Below are positions 34,240-46,600 of a stretch of 64,000 nt of DNA, piece after piece. A program made the position numbers and the translations under genes. Source of the DNA: Syngnathus acus (lineage: Eukaryota > Chordata > Actinopteri > Syngnathiformes > Syngnathidae); contig NC_051105.1 of assembly GCF_901709675.1 (NCBI RefSeq), positions 1,798,001 to 1,862,000 of the forward strand, in the 5' to 3' direction. Below the pieces are notes generated by a model. The model was not told where the DNA came from. It searched no databases and saw only the letters and a program-made list of their open reading frames with translations. Every line of letters begins with the position of its first letter. Position 1 is the first letter of the stretch.

Positions 34240-34311
34240 GTGGCACTGAGATTCGAACTCGGGTCGCTGGGGTGAGAGCCCAGAGCACTAACCACTACTC
34301 TATGGAAGCCT
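34240..34311 (-). mobile_element. tRNA-Glu-derived SINE head or pseudo-tRNA
   Basis: On the - strand the A-box region reads TAGTGGTTAGTGCTC, the anticodon arm GGGCTCTCACCC has CTC in the loop (Glu-like), and the B box is GAGTTCGAATC. The acceptor stem does not pair, so it is unlikely to be a working tRNA. It abuts the end of the hexamer array. Confidence 0.6.
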
Positions 34312-34754
34312 CGCTCATACTGCATGGAATATGTATGGTTTTATGGAGCAGCTCACAAGCGAATAGATCACTGAAGACTCCACAGCAGATGTCATCACAA
34401 CACATTGTGTACACGAACACCTAGTAAAGTACAATTTAAAATGATACTTTCGAAGTACCCAAAGTTAAACTTACAAAAGAAAACCCATAACAAATCAAAT
34501 TTACACAAGAAGAGCCCTAACGTGGCACTTGACAGCTGTCAGTGTCAAATGCAAAATGTAAACAAGGACCATGTGAAAATTAGGTCAATCTCCGGTTAGA
34601 ATATCTTATTTTTTTCCATTTTGCGCATAGGTATTAACAAGTAGAATAGTTTTAAATTATTCACAATTATTTAGGCAGTTAATTATGGGATATTTTGGTA
34701 CACTACACGAGGTAAAAAAAAAAAAAAAGTAAATAAATGAATAAATAAGAAAGT

Positions 34755-34841
34755 GTAGCGAACGATTCTTTTGAACAAATATTTTGAGTGAACCGATTCT
34801 AAAGATTCAGTTCACTTGAGAACTGGAATGCACATCACTAG
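34755..34841. mobile_element. hAT-like terminal sequence
   Basis: Contains GAACGATTC-type strings (GCGAACGATTCTTTTGAAC, GTGAACCGATTC) and ends GGAATGCACATCACTAG. A related set (GAACGAATCGTTCACTCACG, then AGCCAACACTAG) occurs at 36036-36073. These resemble ends of non-autonomous teleost hAT elements, from memory. No transposase is present. Confidence 0.4.
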
Positions 34842-34879
34842 TACAAAACTGTGCAGACGACCTTGAGCTGGCAGGTCGA

Positions 34880-34946
34880 AATAGCCGACTGGTTGATGAC
34901 ACCGGCTCTTGCTCGGTAAGAACTTGGTTCGATCCCAGGTGTGAGA
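34880..34946 (+). mobile_element. tRNA-like SINE fragment
   Basis: AGCCGACTGGTTGATG (A-box-like) is followed about 35 nt later by GGTTCGATCCCAGG (good B box). There is no full cloverleaf. It lies between hAT-like ends. Confidence 0.45.
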
Positions 34947-35309
34947 ATGTACCTAAAAGTGCTTTCATTGTGCAATTAACCCTTTATTTATTCTTTTTTT
35001 TTTTAACCTCGGGTAGTGTGCCTATTGAAGTGTCCATGAGGTGTACCTACACAGATTGTCATATAAAGCAGTTAACCAAATGTCTGATTTTTATGTTTTA
35101 ATTGGCGAATAAAGAAACAAGGAATAAAACACCAGACAAGTTTTAACATAAATGTTTATTAAAAATAATAATATTAAAAGTAAATTTCAAACCAGAAATC
35201 CAATGTGAAATTGCAGTCGCTATATTGGATAACAATATTTAGGCGTATATATGCATACACGTTATTTAAAAACGACTATAAGTGTTAGACCACTAAACTA
35301 TAGCACTTA

Positions 35310-35470
35310 CCAGCTCAGTGGACTAGTGGTAGAGTGTCCGCCCTGAGATTGGAAGGTTGCGGGTTCAAACCCCGGCCGGGTCATACCGGAGACTCTAAAA
35401 ATGGTACCCATTTCTTCCCTGCTTGGCACTCAGTGTAAGGGGTTGAAATGGGGCTCTGCTCATGATCATT
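35310..35470 (+). mobile_element. tRNA-derived SINE
   Basis: Reads GCTCAGTGGACTAGTGGTAG, then AGTGTCCGCCCTGAGATTGG and GGTTGCGGGTTCAAACCCCG. The body continues GGTCATACC, GACTCTAAAAATGG and CTGCTTGGCACTCAGTG. A and B boxes are intact, and the body matches a tRNA-derived SINE type I know from teleosts and other fishes. The tail is truncated. Confidence 0.75.
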
Positions 35471-35639
35471 TTAATTTATAAAATCAAGATTACCCAAAGA
35501 GAAACATAATCTCCTCGTTTTTGCATAACGGCGCATCCCTTCATGCAATAAAGTTAGCCGTTAGCTTGGAGAAAACGTGCATAAAAGAAGTGGTTCTTTC
35601 TTTCCTTGGCAAATCGTAAATCTACATTCTGGTTTACAT

Positions 35640-36080
35640 AGTCCACGCCAGGAGGGAGACGCAACACGATCACTGACTGATCCGTTGATGCACGGGAGGA
35701 AGGAAGGCAGTTGACCCATTGACTCGTTCGCGAACGGGAAAGTCAGGATTCATTCCCTCACGGATTCGTTCTCGCGATGAACTGGAAATGCGAATCACTC
35801 ACTCACTGATTCGTTCACTCACAGATTCCTTCGTTGGTGAACGGGAAATGCAATTCACGACTCGTTCGTGAACGGGAAGTGACGTCATTTCCTTCTTCGT
35901 TTTGCTTTACGGCGAGGTGGCACCAGCTTCAATGCGCATTACCGACACCTACTGGTTGAAGTTATATGAACAAGGAAAAAAAACCCGAATCACTTTAGAA
36001 AGTGATTCGTTCACTCTCGTTCACTGAAAGGATCCGTTCCTTTGAACGAATCGTTCACTCACGAGCCAACACTAGCACGC
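35640..36080. mobile_element. GATTCGTTC-rich hAT-like element end
   Basis: Dense repeats of GATTCGTTC, CGTTCGCGAACGGG and GAACGGGAA-type strings. It ends GTTCCTTTGAACGAATCG and TTCACTCACGAGCCAACACT. Together with 34755-34841 it may bracket one non-autonomous element into which the SINEs inserted. Target duplications were not resolved. Confidence 0.45.
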
Positions 36081-37198
36081 AAGGGTGTTGCTTCTTTTCG
36101 GGGTGAGCTCAGTGCTAAGACAGATAAATGGCCGAGCAGATAAAGCTGAGGTGAGCCTGCACATTGCACTCCTTTTGTCATCTCAGTCAGCTTCTCCCTC
36201 CCCTTTCTGGTCACACGTAGGCTTGGAACATCAATCAAATCGTGGACGCTCGAGCTCCCCTCCTGTCTCGTCTTCATTTCTTTTGTGTTGCGAAAACGTG
36301 GCTGCCAGAGGCCAAGCGAGGGGCTGCGATGTGCGACGGCTGCTTCGGCTCAGGGTCACGTCTTGGCGTGGAGCTCCTGGACACAAAGCAAAGCAACATT
36401 AGTTTGAAGTCGAGCGTCAAAGTTGAGAAGCAGCCGCTGAGTCTCTCTCGCTCAACGTTGGTCAGGTTGTTCTGGTGAGTGAACACAAGGGGGCGTCCTC
36501 TGCAAAGAAAAGTCAGCCTGAGGATCAGACGCTCGTGAAGATGACGAGGACGAGCTGGAGATGATGATGATGATGATGATGTTATTCATATATGAGTCTC
36601 GGTCCTACGTCACTGCAAAGTACAAAACCAACAAGAGATTCATTACAAATAAAATAATTATCATAATAGCCCATCTCCAGGAGAAAGAAAGGAAGAAAGT
36701 GATTGATTACATACACGAAACAAAAAAGTGAACAATTCCTATTCATGAGTGTGTCTAAAAAAATAAAAAACAACATTTAGCACAGCTCCGTGTCATTTGT
36801 TCTCTCTCCATCTGAAAAGTAATCAAGACCTTTCAACAAGGCAGTCAGTTCTCAGCACTCCACAAACGTTCTTTCCCAGCAAAGACGTTTCAATCGATTT
36901 CAAGCAGACTGTGTGAGTTTTTCTGGGCCTCGGAGTTCGCAAAACTGACGCCATGAATTACAATTTAAAAAAAACAATTGTGAGGCTGTTGTAGAAACTT
37001 GCATGCGTAACAAGCCAACAAATGAGCGCGGCGTGTGCATGCTGTGAATTGTGAGCAGGTTGGGATCACAGCTGCATAATATCGCAAGCATACGTTTCAA
37101 TTTTGGGTATTGAGCCCCAGGGAGAAAGGACAAGTAGTTGGAAGGAGAGAACGGGAACATTTGCTACTCTAGCTTTCTGTTTTCCAAAGCAAGGCAGG

Positions 37199-37222
37199 CC
37201 TGCTTGCTTGCTTGCTTGCTTG
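37199..37222. repeat. (CTTG)n microsatellite
   Basis: Six tandem copies of CTTG. Confidence 0.85.
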
Positions 37223-37732
37223 CCGCTTGTCCTGTTCTGCACACGCAGCAACGCAAGCAGTGGCAAAGAATGTTCGTTAGCAGCGTGTCTGTCCGATCAT
37301 GGGCACTTGCGTCCGCTTTACAGAGAAAAATGAACTTTGCTTGAACTCCTTTCTTGGGGAGCCACATTGAGCGAGGGTGGGACTGCTCTACACAAGGTCG
37401 CTAGCCCCCGTGTAAGCAAAGGTCAGGAGCGGGGGCGGAGCTGCGGGGGGCGTTTGAGTCATCTGATATTCCCCTAAAAGTCGAAGGGAAAGGGAAAGTT
37501 TGAAATTGCGCTGAGTCATTCGATGTAGCCACGCTGCTCGCGATGCCATTTCCACAACAGGATCTTCGGCATACTTTTAACAAACGGAAGACATAAAAGA
37601 GTGGAAATTTTTTAGGGACAGGGACTCTCCATGTTTCGCTTTTTTGGCCAGGAACATTAGAAGAGAATGAAATAAAATATAAGAAAATGTAAGAAATAAA
37701 AACTATAGTATATATATATCATTTTTTTTTTT

Positions 37733-37793
37733 TAACCTTTATTTACCCAGGCAAACAATTAAGAACAAGTTCGTATTTACAACTGCGGCCTTA
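37733..37793. mobile_element. Dispersed repeat fragment (ACCTTTATTTACCCAGG type)
   Basis: ACCTTTATTTACCCAGGCAA, then ACAATTAAGAACAAGTTCGT and ATTTACAAC. I know this string as a very common interspersed repeat in teleosts, but cannot name its family with confidence. Confidence 0.5.
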
Positions 37794-39323
37794 TTAAATA
37801 AATAAATAATATTAAAATATAAAAAATAAATTCTAAATAAAATAAATAAAAAAACTGAACAGAATAGAATTGTCTGTCTGTTTGGCTCAGTACTCTTTTG
37901 CTGTGTGCAATAATAATGACTTAGCAGGATATCCAACACCTGACGACTGAGGTAATTGAGGTCAAAGGTCCAATCCATACATGTCCTCCCAGTCACAGCT
38001 ATCAAGGGATTTTCCAAGGATGATTTCTCTTTGTCAGAGCGAAGGCCGCTCTGGTTCGAAGGATATCCCATTGCAGATGTTCAAGGTAGCTGAGGTTAAA
38101 GGTCACTATTGGCGTCATACCCCCCAAAAAAATCACAGGTTGATAAATACACCGTCACTAAAGTGGCTCGGGAGTGTCTAAATTTGATACCCAGTTTTCA
38201 CTTTTGGCACCGGGTGGCCCTTCAAACCAAGTCAGTCAAAGGAATCTCTGCATCGGCTTTCGAAATCTAAAAGAAAGTACGAGCAAATAAAAAAAACATT
38301 TGCGTAAGACTATAAACGATCTGCTCATGACCCTGAATGTTTACATGACACTTGCAACCAGACTGGGAAAACGTAACTCGGCCGTGTGCCTCCCTGCAGG
38401 ACAATTAGATTCATATTCAACCGAATTTGTCCATTCGAAAAAAGCACTCCTGGGAATAGGCCTGTGTTTTCCTTTATTATTAAATTAAAAGTCGAGCGGC
38501 TTCACGTTTCAACGAGAGTGAGCAGTGTGAGATTAAACACGCATGTTTTCAATGGCTGCATGAAAAATAAATATACTCAGACAGAAAAGCTTCCAGCCCG
38601 TAATGACAAAGTATGATGTTAACCTGGCCGGCTCAAACGTTTTTATGTCTCCAGACGCAGCGGTCGATTTCAGCTGAGACTCGGACTGACAATTTTCCCA
38701 CATTTGAACGAGAGAATGAGAAGCCATTGCGCGCGTGCGTAAGAAATGGAAGCAAAACGACGACCCATGTTATGAGATGGGAACAAGAAGGAGGGCTCAC
38801 TCAAGCAACATAATTCACATCTAATGAAAGCTGGTGGTCAGAATTTGCATGCTTCCCAGTTGGATGGGCGCGATCTATATTTTGGATGGAAATTTGCCAA
38901 ACCACCAAATGTGCCAGCGGGCTTTGCTTTGCTGACACGCAATTGCAGTAATTGGACACAACAATCTCTCAGCTCAATCCACAAAAGGCCTGTTGCGATA
39001 AACACATCACAGAGGACATTTCAACTGTTTGGTAAACTTGCGTCGTAAATTTGACGATGGCAACTTAATTGCATCGGGACAAGGAGTTGATTTGAGGGAT
39101 TTACGACTTTGGTGATTCTTCTTCCCTTTGCTGTGAGGTGGCGGTGTGTGTGTGTGTGTGTGTGGTGGGGGGGTGGTCTTTTATATTTGTGCTCCCTGTT
39201 GCTGAGATAAGTGTTAAATAAAAAACAGAAACACACAGTGTGATCACCTTTGGAGGAGCATCAGTTATTGCCAAGGGACAAAGGACGTGCGGGCGGGGTG
39301 GGCAAGGGAGGCACTGCCGAACT

Positions 39324-39338
39324 GCTGCCCTCTAGTGT
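39324..39338 (-). promoter_or_regulatory. CTCF-like motif
   Basis: On the - strand ACACTAGAGGGCAGC matches the CTCF core apart from the first base. It lies 1.2 kb upstream of wnt10a and points toward the + oriented motif at 939-953. Motif only. Confidence 0.35.
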
Positions 39339-39359
39339 TCTTTCCTTTCTCCTGCATGT

Positions 39360-39537
39360 GAAGAATAAATAAATAAATAAACAAATACATAAACGAAGAC
39401 CCGAGTGAGTGAGTGAGTAAGTAAGTCAGTAAATAAATAAATAAATAAATAAACACCCGAGTAAATAAATAAATACATAAACGAACACCCGAGTGAGTAA
39501 ATGAATAAATAAATAAACAAATAAATAAATAAATACT
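39360..39537. repeat. (AAAT)n with interspersed GAGT units
   Basis: Runs of AAAT broken by ACGAACACCCGAGTGAGT-like inserts that themselves repeat about three times, giving a higher-order period near 60 bp. Confidence 0.85.
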
Positions 39538-40565
39538 TGTGATTAAGCTCCATTCAATTTGGTACGATTGATTTTCTTTTTCAGTCAAATTATTTCCACA
39601 ACTTGATCATTAAATAGCTTAATTGGCACATTTTGCAACCCGTATGGTAAGAATGAAGTAAAAAAAAAAAAAAGTGGCCAAAATGGCCTATAAAATTCCA
39701 CTCAATTATTGAAGAGAAAACCTTCAAGAATTGTCAGAAAGTAAAGTGCTATCAAAATCAGCTGACTTCATTGAAAGCCTCAAAGAGTGTTCACAGATCT
39801 TGCTTTTGTGTCGACCCTCTGAAGTCATCGTCGCCTGGCACAAAATATGAAGAATATGCTTCTCGAGTTACACAAAGCTTTAACCGCTGTCACGAATGAC
39901 TAATTTAAAAAATAAACTCTGCCATGTGTTGATGTAGTCGGACTTTTGCACCATCCTCTTTCTGGACACCTCCTCCTCCTCCCATAGAAAATTGTGAGGA
40001 GAGCGCTGCAGGCGAACTTGGGAATTGTTGCGCTGCAAGCTCTTATCTAAAAGGGATCTCTATCCTTTGCGAACAAGACATTTGACCTTCCTCGACAATC
40101 AAGAGTGACGTAAAAAAAAAAGAAGAGGGGAAGAAAGAAGAAGTGGGCTGGCGGAGCGCGAAGTGCATGCAGCACTTTGGAGGAAACATCTCAAGTATAT
40201 AGTTGCTGTCGAGCGTGTCAATTTTGCCGGTGCGTGCTGTCTCTCGTTGCTCCTTTTGGGATGTTACGTGGGTGACTTTTTCCTTTTTGGGGACTCGCGC
40301 ATGTGCACGCAGGTGTGTGACAAGCAGCGACTTTTTTTTTTCTTCTTTCTTCTTCCTACTTCTTTTTCACACGTCAGAGAATTGATGACTTTCCCGCCGC
40401 TGGTGGCCACATGTGGACCGCAGGACCCATCTCGTCTTTGACTCGACTCAACTTTGTGCTCGAAATATATTGGACTACCTCTTCTCAACATCCTTGTTTC
40501 ACTTTTTTTGATTTTTGAAACTTTTTTTTTTGTTCTTACTTGTTGGTCCAGAAAGACAAAAAACA

Positions 40566-40627
40566 ATGGAACACTCATTGATCCGAGTCACGTGCGTCTT
40601 GGTGGTTTTCTGTCTGCTTGACAAAAG
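40566..40627 (+). CDS. wnt10a: wnt10a exon 1 (signal peptide)
   Basis: Encodes [20 protein letters not shown], ending AAAAG|GTGAGT in phase 2. The start ATG sits in AACAATGG, an acceptable Kozak context. Confidence 0.85.
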
Positions 40628-43600
40628 GTGAGTTCAAGTCTAAAATGATTCTTAAGACACTTTGACGTGATCCTCAAACTTTTTGCAACTACAATTTAGC
40701 TCTCCAAGCACCACCATGATGACCAACAACATTGTACAGTAACGTAGTAGGTCTAAGGGTTGATTTAAAACCGGGACTTGATAGGGGGAAAATAAAAATC
40801 TTATGACTCAATGAAAATTCAATTGACAGTTAAATAAAACTGAAGTGGACTTGTAAAGTTTTCCTGGACATAAAAAGTGCAATCATCCTTTATTCTTATT
40901 TTTCACTTCTTTTTTTGTGTGCGTGTGTGTGCTTGTACTGCTGCAGCAAAATCATTCCCGTTGATTGGTGTTATTTACGCCGCGTGCGTCAGCATAATGA
41001 TTCAAGGTAATTTTGTGGGTAAAGTGGTTCAGATAATGGATGATTATACAACCATAAAACTGTTAGGTTAAAAAAAAAAAAAAAAAAAAGGGTCAAAATT
41101 GGTTTGAGAAGCTGCTTGGGTCACTTTGACCCCACCATTTTTGGAGTTTTGATCAAAACCTAGAAAGTTGGGTCAAATAGTTGTTTTTAATTTTGGACCC
41201 TGCTTGGCTTGTTTTTGTATAAAAGTACAATACTGGATGAAAACAGGTCTAGATCTATAAGCTTCTTTCAAATGTTTTTTAATTTCTCCATGATTTGAAA
41301 TGTTGTTACTAGAGGCATTCACGTTGTTGGGTGTCAATTACGCCTGGAAATGTGTCCATGCCATCATTAAAGGTAATTATGGTTCTTTACGAAATTAATT
41401 AGACGATACCATTTAGTCGAACTAAAAAACAAGCAACATTTTCTGACTGCGGTGTGCACTCAAGCTGAAAATTGATAATAGCAAAATAATCATTACGTAT
41501 GTTTCCACTGGCGTTTATTATCCACGGCCAATTACGTGGTCGGCAATGCACCCCTCCTTCTCAAACAATGTTTCTCTTAATTAGACGTTACGCTCGGGAA
41601 AGAGCTGTTGAAACAAGCCTCGGCTCCGAGCAGGAAACGCAACAGGTAGTAACAGACGCCCAAATGGAATTACAGCTGAGGGCGCGCAATCAAAAAGCAA
41701 TGCCACCATCACAGATGATCAACATCTAACGCGCTTTGATATCTGGCCAAGGTTCCTGTTTTTTAATTCCGTACAAAAGACAAAAGACGTTTGTTCTCTA
41801 ATTGGCTCGAGCACACACGTACACACGCGGCGATGAAATATGGAGTGTGCAAAACTTCCAGCTGCATGTCAAGTCACAGTCAAGCATGTGCAGATGTGCG
41901 TGTGCGCCTGCAGCCACGCTCCGGGTCGTGTGTCCGGGCCCGCGCTGCGACACACACACACACACAGTTACAGGAGCTGCTGTTGAGCTTCTCTGTCGGC
42001 TCAACCATTTTGCTTGACATGCAGCTGATGTTGTCGACCCAAATGTGATCACATGACCTTGTTTCCCACGCAGGGTAGACTCCAATGAAATCTTAGGCCT
42101 GAAGCTGCCCAACACCGACCCCATCCTCAACGCCAACACGGTGTGCCTGACGCTACCGGGCTTGACCCGGCGCCAGCTCGGGGTGTGCATGCGCAACCCG
42201 GACGTGACGGCCTCGGCCATCCAGGGGATCCAGATCGCCATCCACGAGTGCCAGCACCAGTTCCGAGGGCACCGCTGGAACTGTTCCAGCCTGGAGACCA
42301 GGAACAAAATACCCTACGACAGCATCGTTTTCAAGAGAGGTCAGACGCGTGCGCTCACTCCAAAGCGATCCAAAGTTGCGCTTTTCACACTCAACTTCAC
42401 ACGGATGTGATTCCTCCACACGACACGCCTGGGTGAAGATACTTTATGTTAGTGTAACCTATTTGTCCACAGTCAAAGATCATGTTTCCTCTTGTTTGGG
42501 ACCGCCAGCGCGGTACAGCAAATCACACACGTGGCTGCCGATTACCTCCGCTGACTCCTTCCTACTTTGGAACCGGCCGACGCTGCTTAGCTGTCAGCGG
42601 CTCGCACAAAAGATGAGCGGAGTTCAAAAGTTGGTCACCTGCAGATTACCAAACTTGGTGCAGATCAGTTTCCTCAGGCGTCGTTTGAAGTCTTTACAAG
42701 TTAGCTACAAAAGGATGAAAGCGGATCTCCACCCCAAGTTACAGACTGGAAAGGGCATCCGCTCGCTTCTTTTTGGGGGGTGGGTGGGAGGGGGCAAGAT
42801 TGACGAGCGGGGCATTTTGCACACTTTTGGAGATGACGTGCCTTTAAACCAACGCGTCCTGGTGCCACACCGCTCAGGAGAAAATCATCTCTGAAGAGTT
42901 TAAGCGTTTGTGTGATTTTACGAGAGCGGGGGGGCCGAGACGCTCCGTCACGCCAAGTCACGCCTTTCATCAAATTTACGAGGCCATATTGGCTGCCAAA
43001 TATAATATTATGAATTATTATATATTTTTTACTATATTATCATTATTTTTAAATATTATATTATATATCATGATAAATCTCTTGCCTTAAAAGCCGCCCG
43101 GAGAGGCAAGACACGAAGAGACCGAAATAGGGGAATACCTCTGCTTCTGCGACTTTGCCGTCTTCCCGCGGGCAGGGCAGGGCAAGCCTGCTTCTAATGC
43201 TTTTTACTTCCCTCGCCAGTGCGAAATTTCCTCTCAGCACTTTGCCAACTCTCGGCGGCAAAGGCGTAAAGCAGTTGCGTTGGTTTCTGTAACACAAAGT
43301 GACAGTTTCCCTTGAATCTTTCATTCATTTTGCCACTTCCTCAGCCATCAGTTCAGCCGGGCATGCCGCAGCCGGTGAATTATTTCTTAGATTGATTTGT
43401 TCCCTCCTTCCAGCCCGGCTCAGTGCCTGAAACGGGCTTTCTATGTATGAGGCAGAGCCTAAGTGCTATCCAAATCTCATGAGGTGGCGTGCGGGGGGGG
43501 CTGGGTGGGGGTGTTACAGTGGGAATCACTGATTATCAAATACTGTCTTGTAAACCTTAAAGGTTGACTCAATTAACACACTTTTTGTTCACAATTTGGA

Positions 43601-46600
43601 TACATTACGGAGAATACTAATAATAGTCATAAGAATGTCTAGAAAAGCTCCAGCGGATCTATGTGAAGATAAAGAATCTATTTCGTGGTTGGTCGTCAGG
43701 ACAGGCTCCATGTGAGAGCACAGCTGGCCGCTTACTGAATATCCTGCAATAGGCGGACGGAACAATGGTTGCTTCTTGTGCGTGTCCTCTGGTGGCAGTG
43801 ATGGAGGTCTGTTTAAGCTCAGCTGCTCCTCAGGGACACTTAATTGTGGCTGTCCCACACGTTTTCCTGTTTTCCTGCTGCTATGTTGATTTTAGACCCA
43901 AATCAAATCATCTCCTTAGCCAAAGGGAAGAAAGTTAGTTTGTTTTGCGATATCATGTCGTTAGCGTCTTCAGTTCGAGCGAACGGCCTCGATGACCTTA
44001 TGAGGCTGACAAAGGATTTGTTTGGGCGCTCTCGTGCCGACAGGTTTCCGAGAGAGCGCCTTCGCCTACGCCATCGCGGCGGCGGGTGTGGTGCACGCGG
44101 TGGCCAACGCCTGCTCCATGGGCAAGCTGAAGGCCTGCAGCTGCGACGAGAAGCGACGCGGCGACGAGGAGGCCTTCCGCATCAAACTGCAACGCTTGCA
44201 GCTGGAGGCCATCAATCGAGGCAAGGGGATGGTACACGGCGTCATGGAGCACTTCCCCGCCGAGCTGCCGGGACCTCAGGACTCCTGGGAGTGGGGCGGC
44301 TGCAGTCCCGACGTGGAGTTTGGGGAAAAATTCTCGCGGGACTTCCTGGACGCCCGCGAGACCAACCGGGACATCCACGCTCGGATGAGGCTTCATAACA
44401 ACCGAGTCGGCAGACAGGTGAGTCCACGGGAATGACAGTTGATAAGTATTCGTCTCAATTTCAAGGAGTCCGATACCAGACACTGAAACTTTATGATGAC
44501 ATTTTCGGTATCCGTACTTGGTATCAAAAAGTTTCGGTATCGATCTGAAAAAAAGTTGCTCTTGGGTATTTTCTGTTTGGAATTGCAGTCAACCTTAGTT
44601 TCATCCAACCCAAGCACGTTTGGAAAAATTGCATTTAAACAGGGGTGTGTAGACTTTTTATATGCGCTGTAGATGCACTAAAATCCTTTCTCTGCTTTGC
44701 ACAAACATGTCTTTGGTTGCCGTGCAGTGATTGACAACAGTGATTGACAGGTTCCAGTCAAGGTGTAGAACACCTGAAGCGCATCATTCCGAGATAAATG
44801 AAGGCTATAAACTATCACACGCACACACAATGAAGCATAATACCAGCGGCCGCCATTCGGAAAACAACAAGTGGAGCCACCACATGTGTCTGCCACTTAG
44901 CAATTTCAAAATTATTATTTGTCATTTGTCTTCCGAAAACAGGATTGCGCGATGTAGTCGGGCAAATTGAAGCCACGTTACGATCCAGGGAGTTCCCCTG
45001 AGGACGGGGAGCGACAGGAAGCATCAAGTCGTTCAACAGCTTCTCTTCTGATGCTTTACGATGGCTTTGATATCAGGCTCCTTCTTGTGGTGTCATTTGA
45101 TCATTTTGACTTCAAGTTCCTGAAACATAGCAAAGCATTTCCCTGACCTACGGAGGCTATTTAGCTCCAGGCCTGGTTTTGACCTCACATTTAGGTGGAG
45201 CTTTTGTCATTTCCCCATTGGTCATATAAAGTGATCATCTTGTCCCAACTTTAGAAGTTGTCCGGGTTTTTTTTTCTGCCTGGTTTGCGGGCGTGTGCCG
45301 ATGGTCACGTTCCGTCACATCGGTTAGCGTGTCAAGACAAAGTGAAAGCAGTCGGCAGGGCGAGAACACATCTATACTTGACTTTTATAGTTGCACTTAA
45401 AGACTCTGTAAAGTGGACTGAGAGATCTGTTTTGAAATCGCACGTTTGAAGAGAAATGCTGAGAAATGCTGTGTACTATGCGGCGGCGCTCTTTTGTGAT
45501 GAAAAACCGCTAGCTTGCTAGCTAAATGGGGACTGCTCTAGTTAGCCAGATCAATGGTGGCTGCCCTATCTAGCTAGCTAAGTGGTGGCTGCTCTAGCTA
45601 GGTAGCTAACTAGTTAGTTAGCTATGACTACTCCCAGAAAATGCATCTTCACTTTAGTTAGTTCACTGGCGTGCCTGCTTGAGTTTAGTCCTTTTTGATC
45701 AAACAAATCCCTCACTGCATTCTATTTTTAACAATTTAATACAATTAAGAGGCTGATAATCCTTTTTTTCCCCTAACTTTGGTAAATAAACAATATTGTT
45801 GGCTTTCTTTCCTGGTCTACTGCAATTTAAAAAAGAAATGTCAACCCTGACTGCATATATTCCCCGTCTTTAGCCGTTATAATTGAAGTATATCTTCACT
45901 AAGCTAACTTTGATAATTGTTTTGGTGCCCCAGGGCGACGCAATTGGCAGATCTAAGCCGTGACGACGCAGCAGAGCAAAGGAGCGGCTGTTTATGGCAC
46001 ATTGTTCCCTACTTCCTCCCGAGTCATTTGAGTCTGAATCTTTCCATCAGTTGACTTCTGGTCCTCTTGATTATGCAGACAAAACACAACATCGCAAAAG
46101 AACAACATCGGGCCTCCCGACGCTGGCTGTAAAAGTAGAAATGTTGCCGTTTCTGAGAAGGTGACTTCAGTTTCAAGCAGCCCTGTGGACTGGGTGTCAG
46201 TCTTGTGTGGGGGCTCATGTAACATGTAGTCATGTCCTCACGAGCCAAGGAAAGGAATAATTTGTCTTGCGGGGCCTACGTTGTGTAATGTTATGAGACT
46301 CGCAGGTCAGTAGGGCTCATGTCTGCTGGGCCGCCGAAGGCTAATGAGGCGTCTGAACATTTCAGTCCTTAGCGTGCTCTGTTCTGGTTTAAGAGATTTG
46401 ATCGGAGTTGGAATCAGCTCCAAAATATCCAAATGGTATGACCTTAAGTTTGCATACGAGATGGGAAAAAAAATCCATTCCTGGAGGCTGTTGAATTATT
46501 TGAAACATTTCGACATTCTCAACTGCCAGCAAGTCAAAAGAAAGCGGTAACTAGGTTGTGATTTAGCGATTAAAGAAAGTCGACTCGAAGGCATTTAATC

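Larger units (their letters stand above)
36081..40565. other. wnt6-wnt10a intergenic DNA and wnt10a 5' UTR
   Basis: No exon is recognised. It contains a GAT trinucleotide run (36557-36580), a CTTG run (37199-37222), a dispersed repeat at 37733-37793, an AAAT run (39360-39537) and a CTCF-like motif at 39324. The 400 bp before the wnt10a ATG probably include its 5' UTR; a weak TATATAG lies at 40196-40202. Confidence 0.5.

Noticed and set aside
34240-34311. Functional tRNA-Glu gene (- strand)
   Set aside because: A and B boxes and a CTC anticodon are present, but the acceptor stem does not pair and no terminator T-run follows; more likely a SINE head.
42349-42894. 181-aa frame after wnt10a exon 2
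   Set aside because: Lies wholly in intron 2 with no family resemblance.
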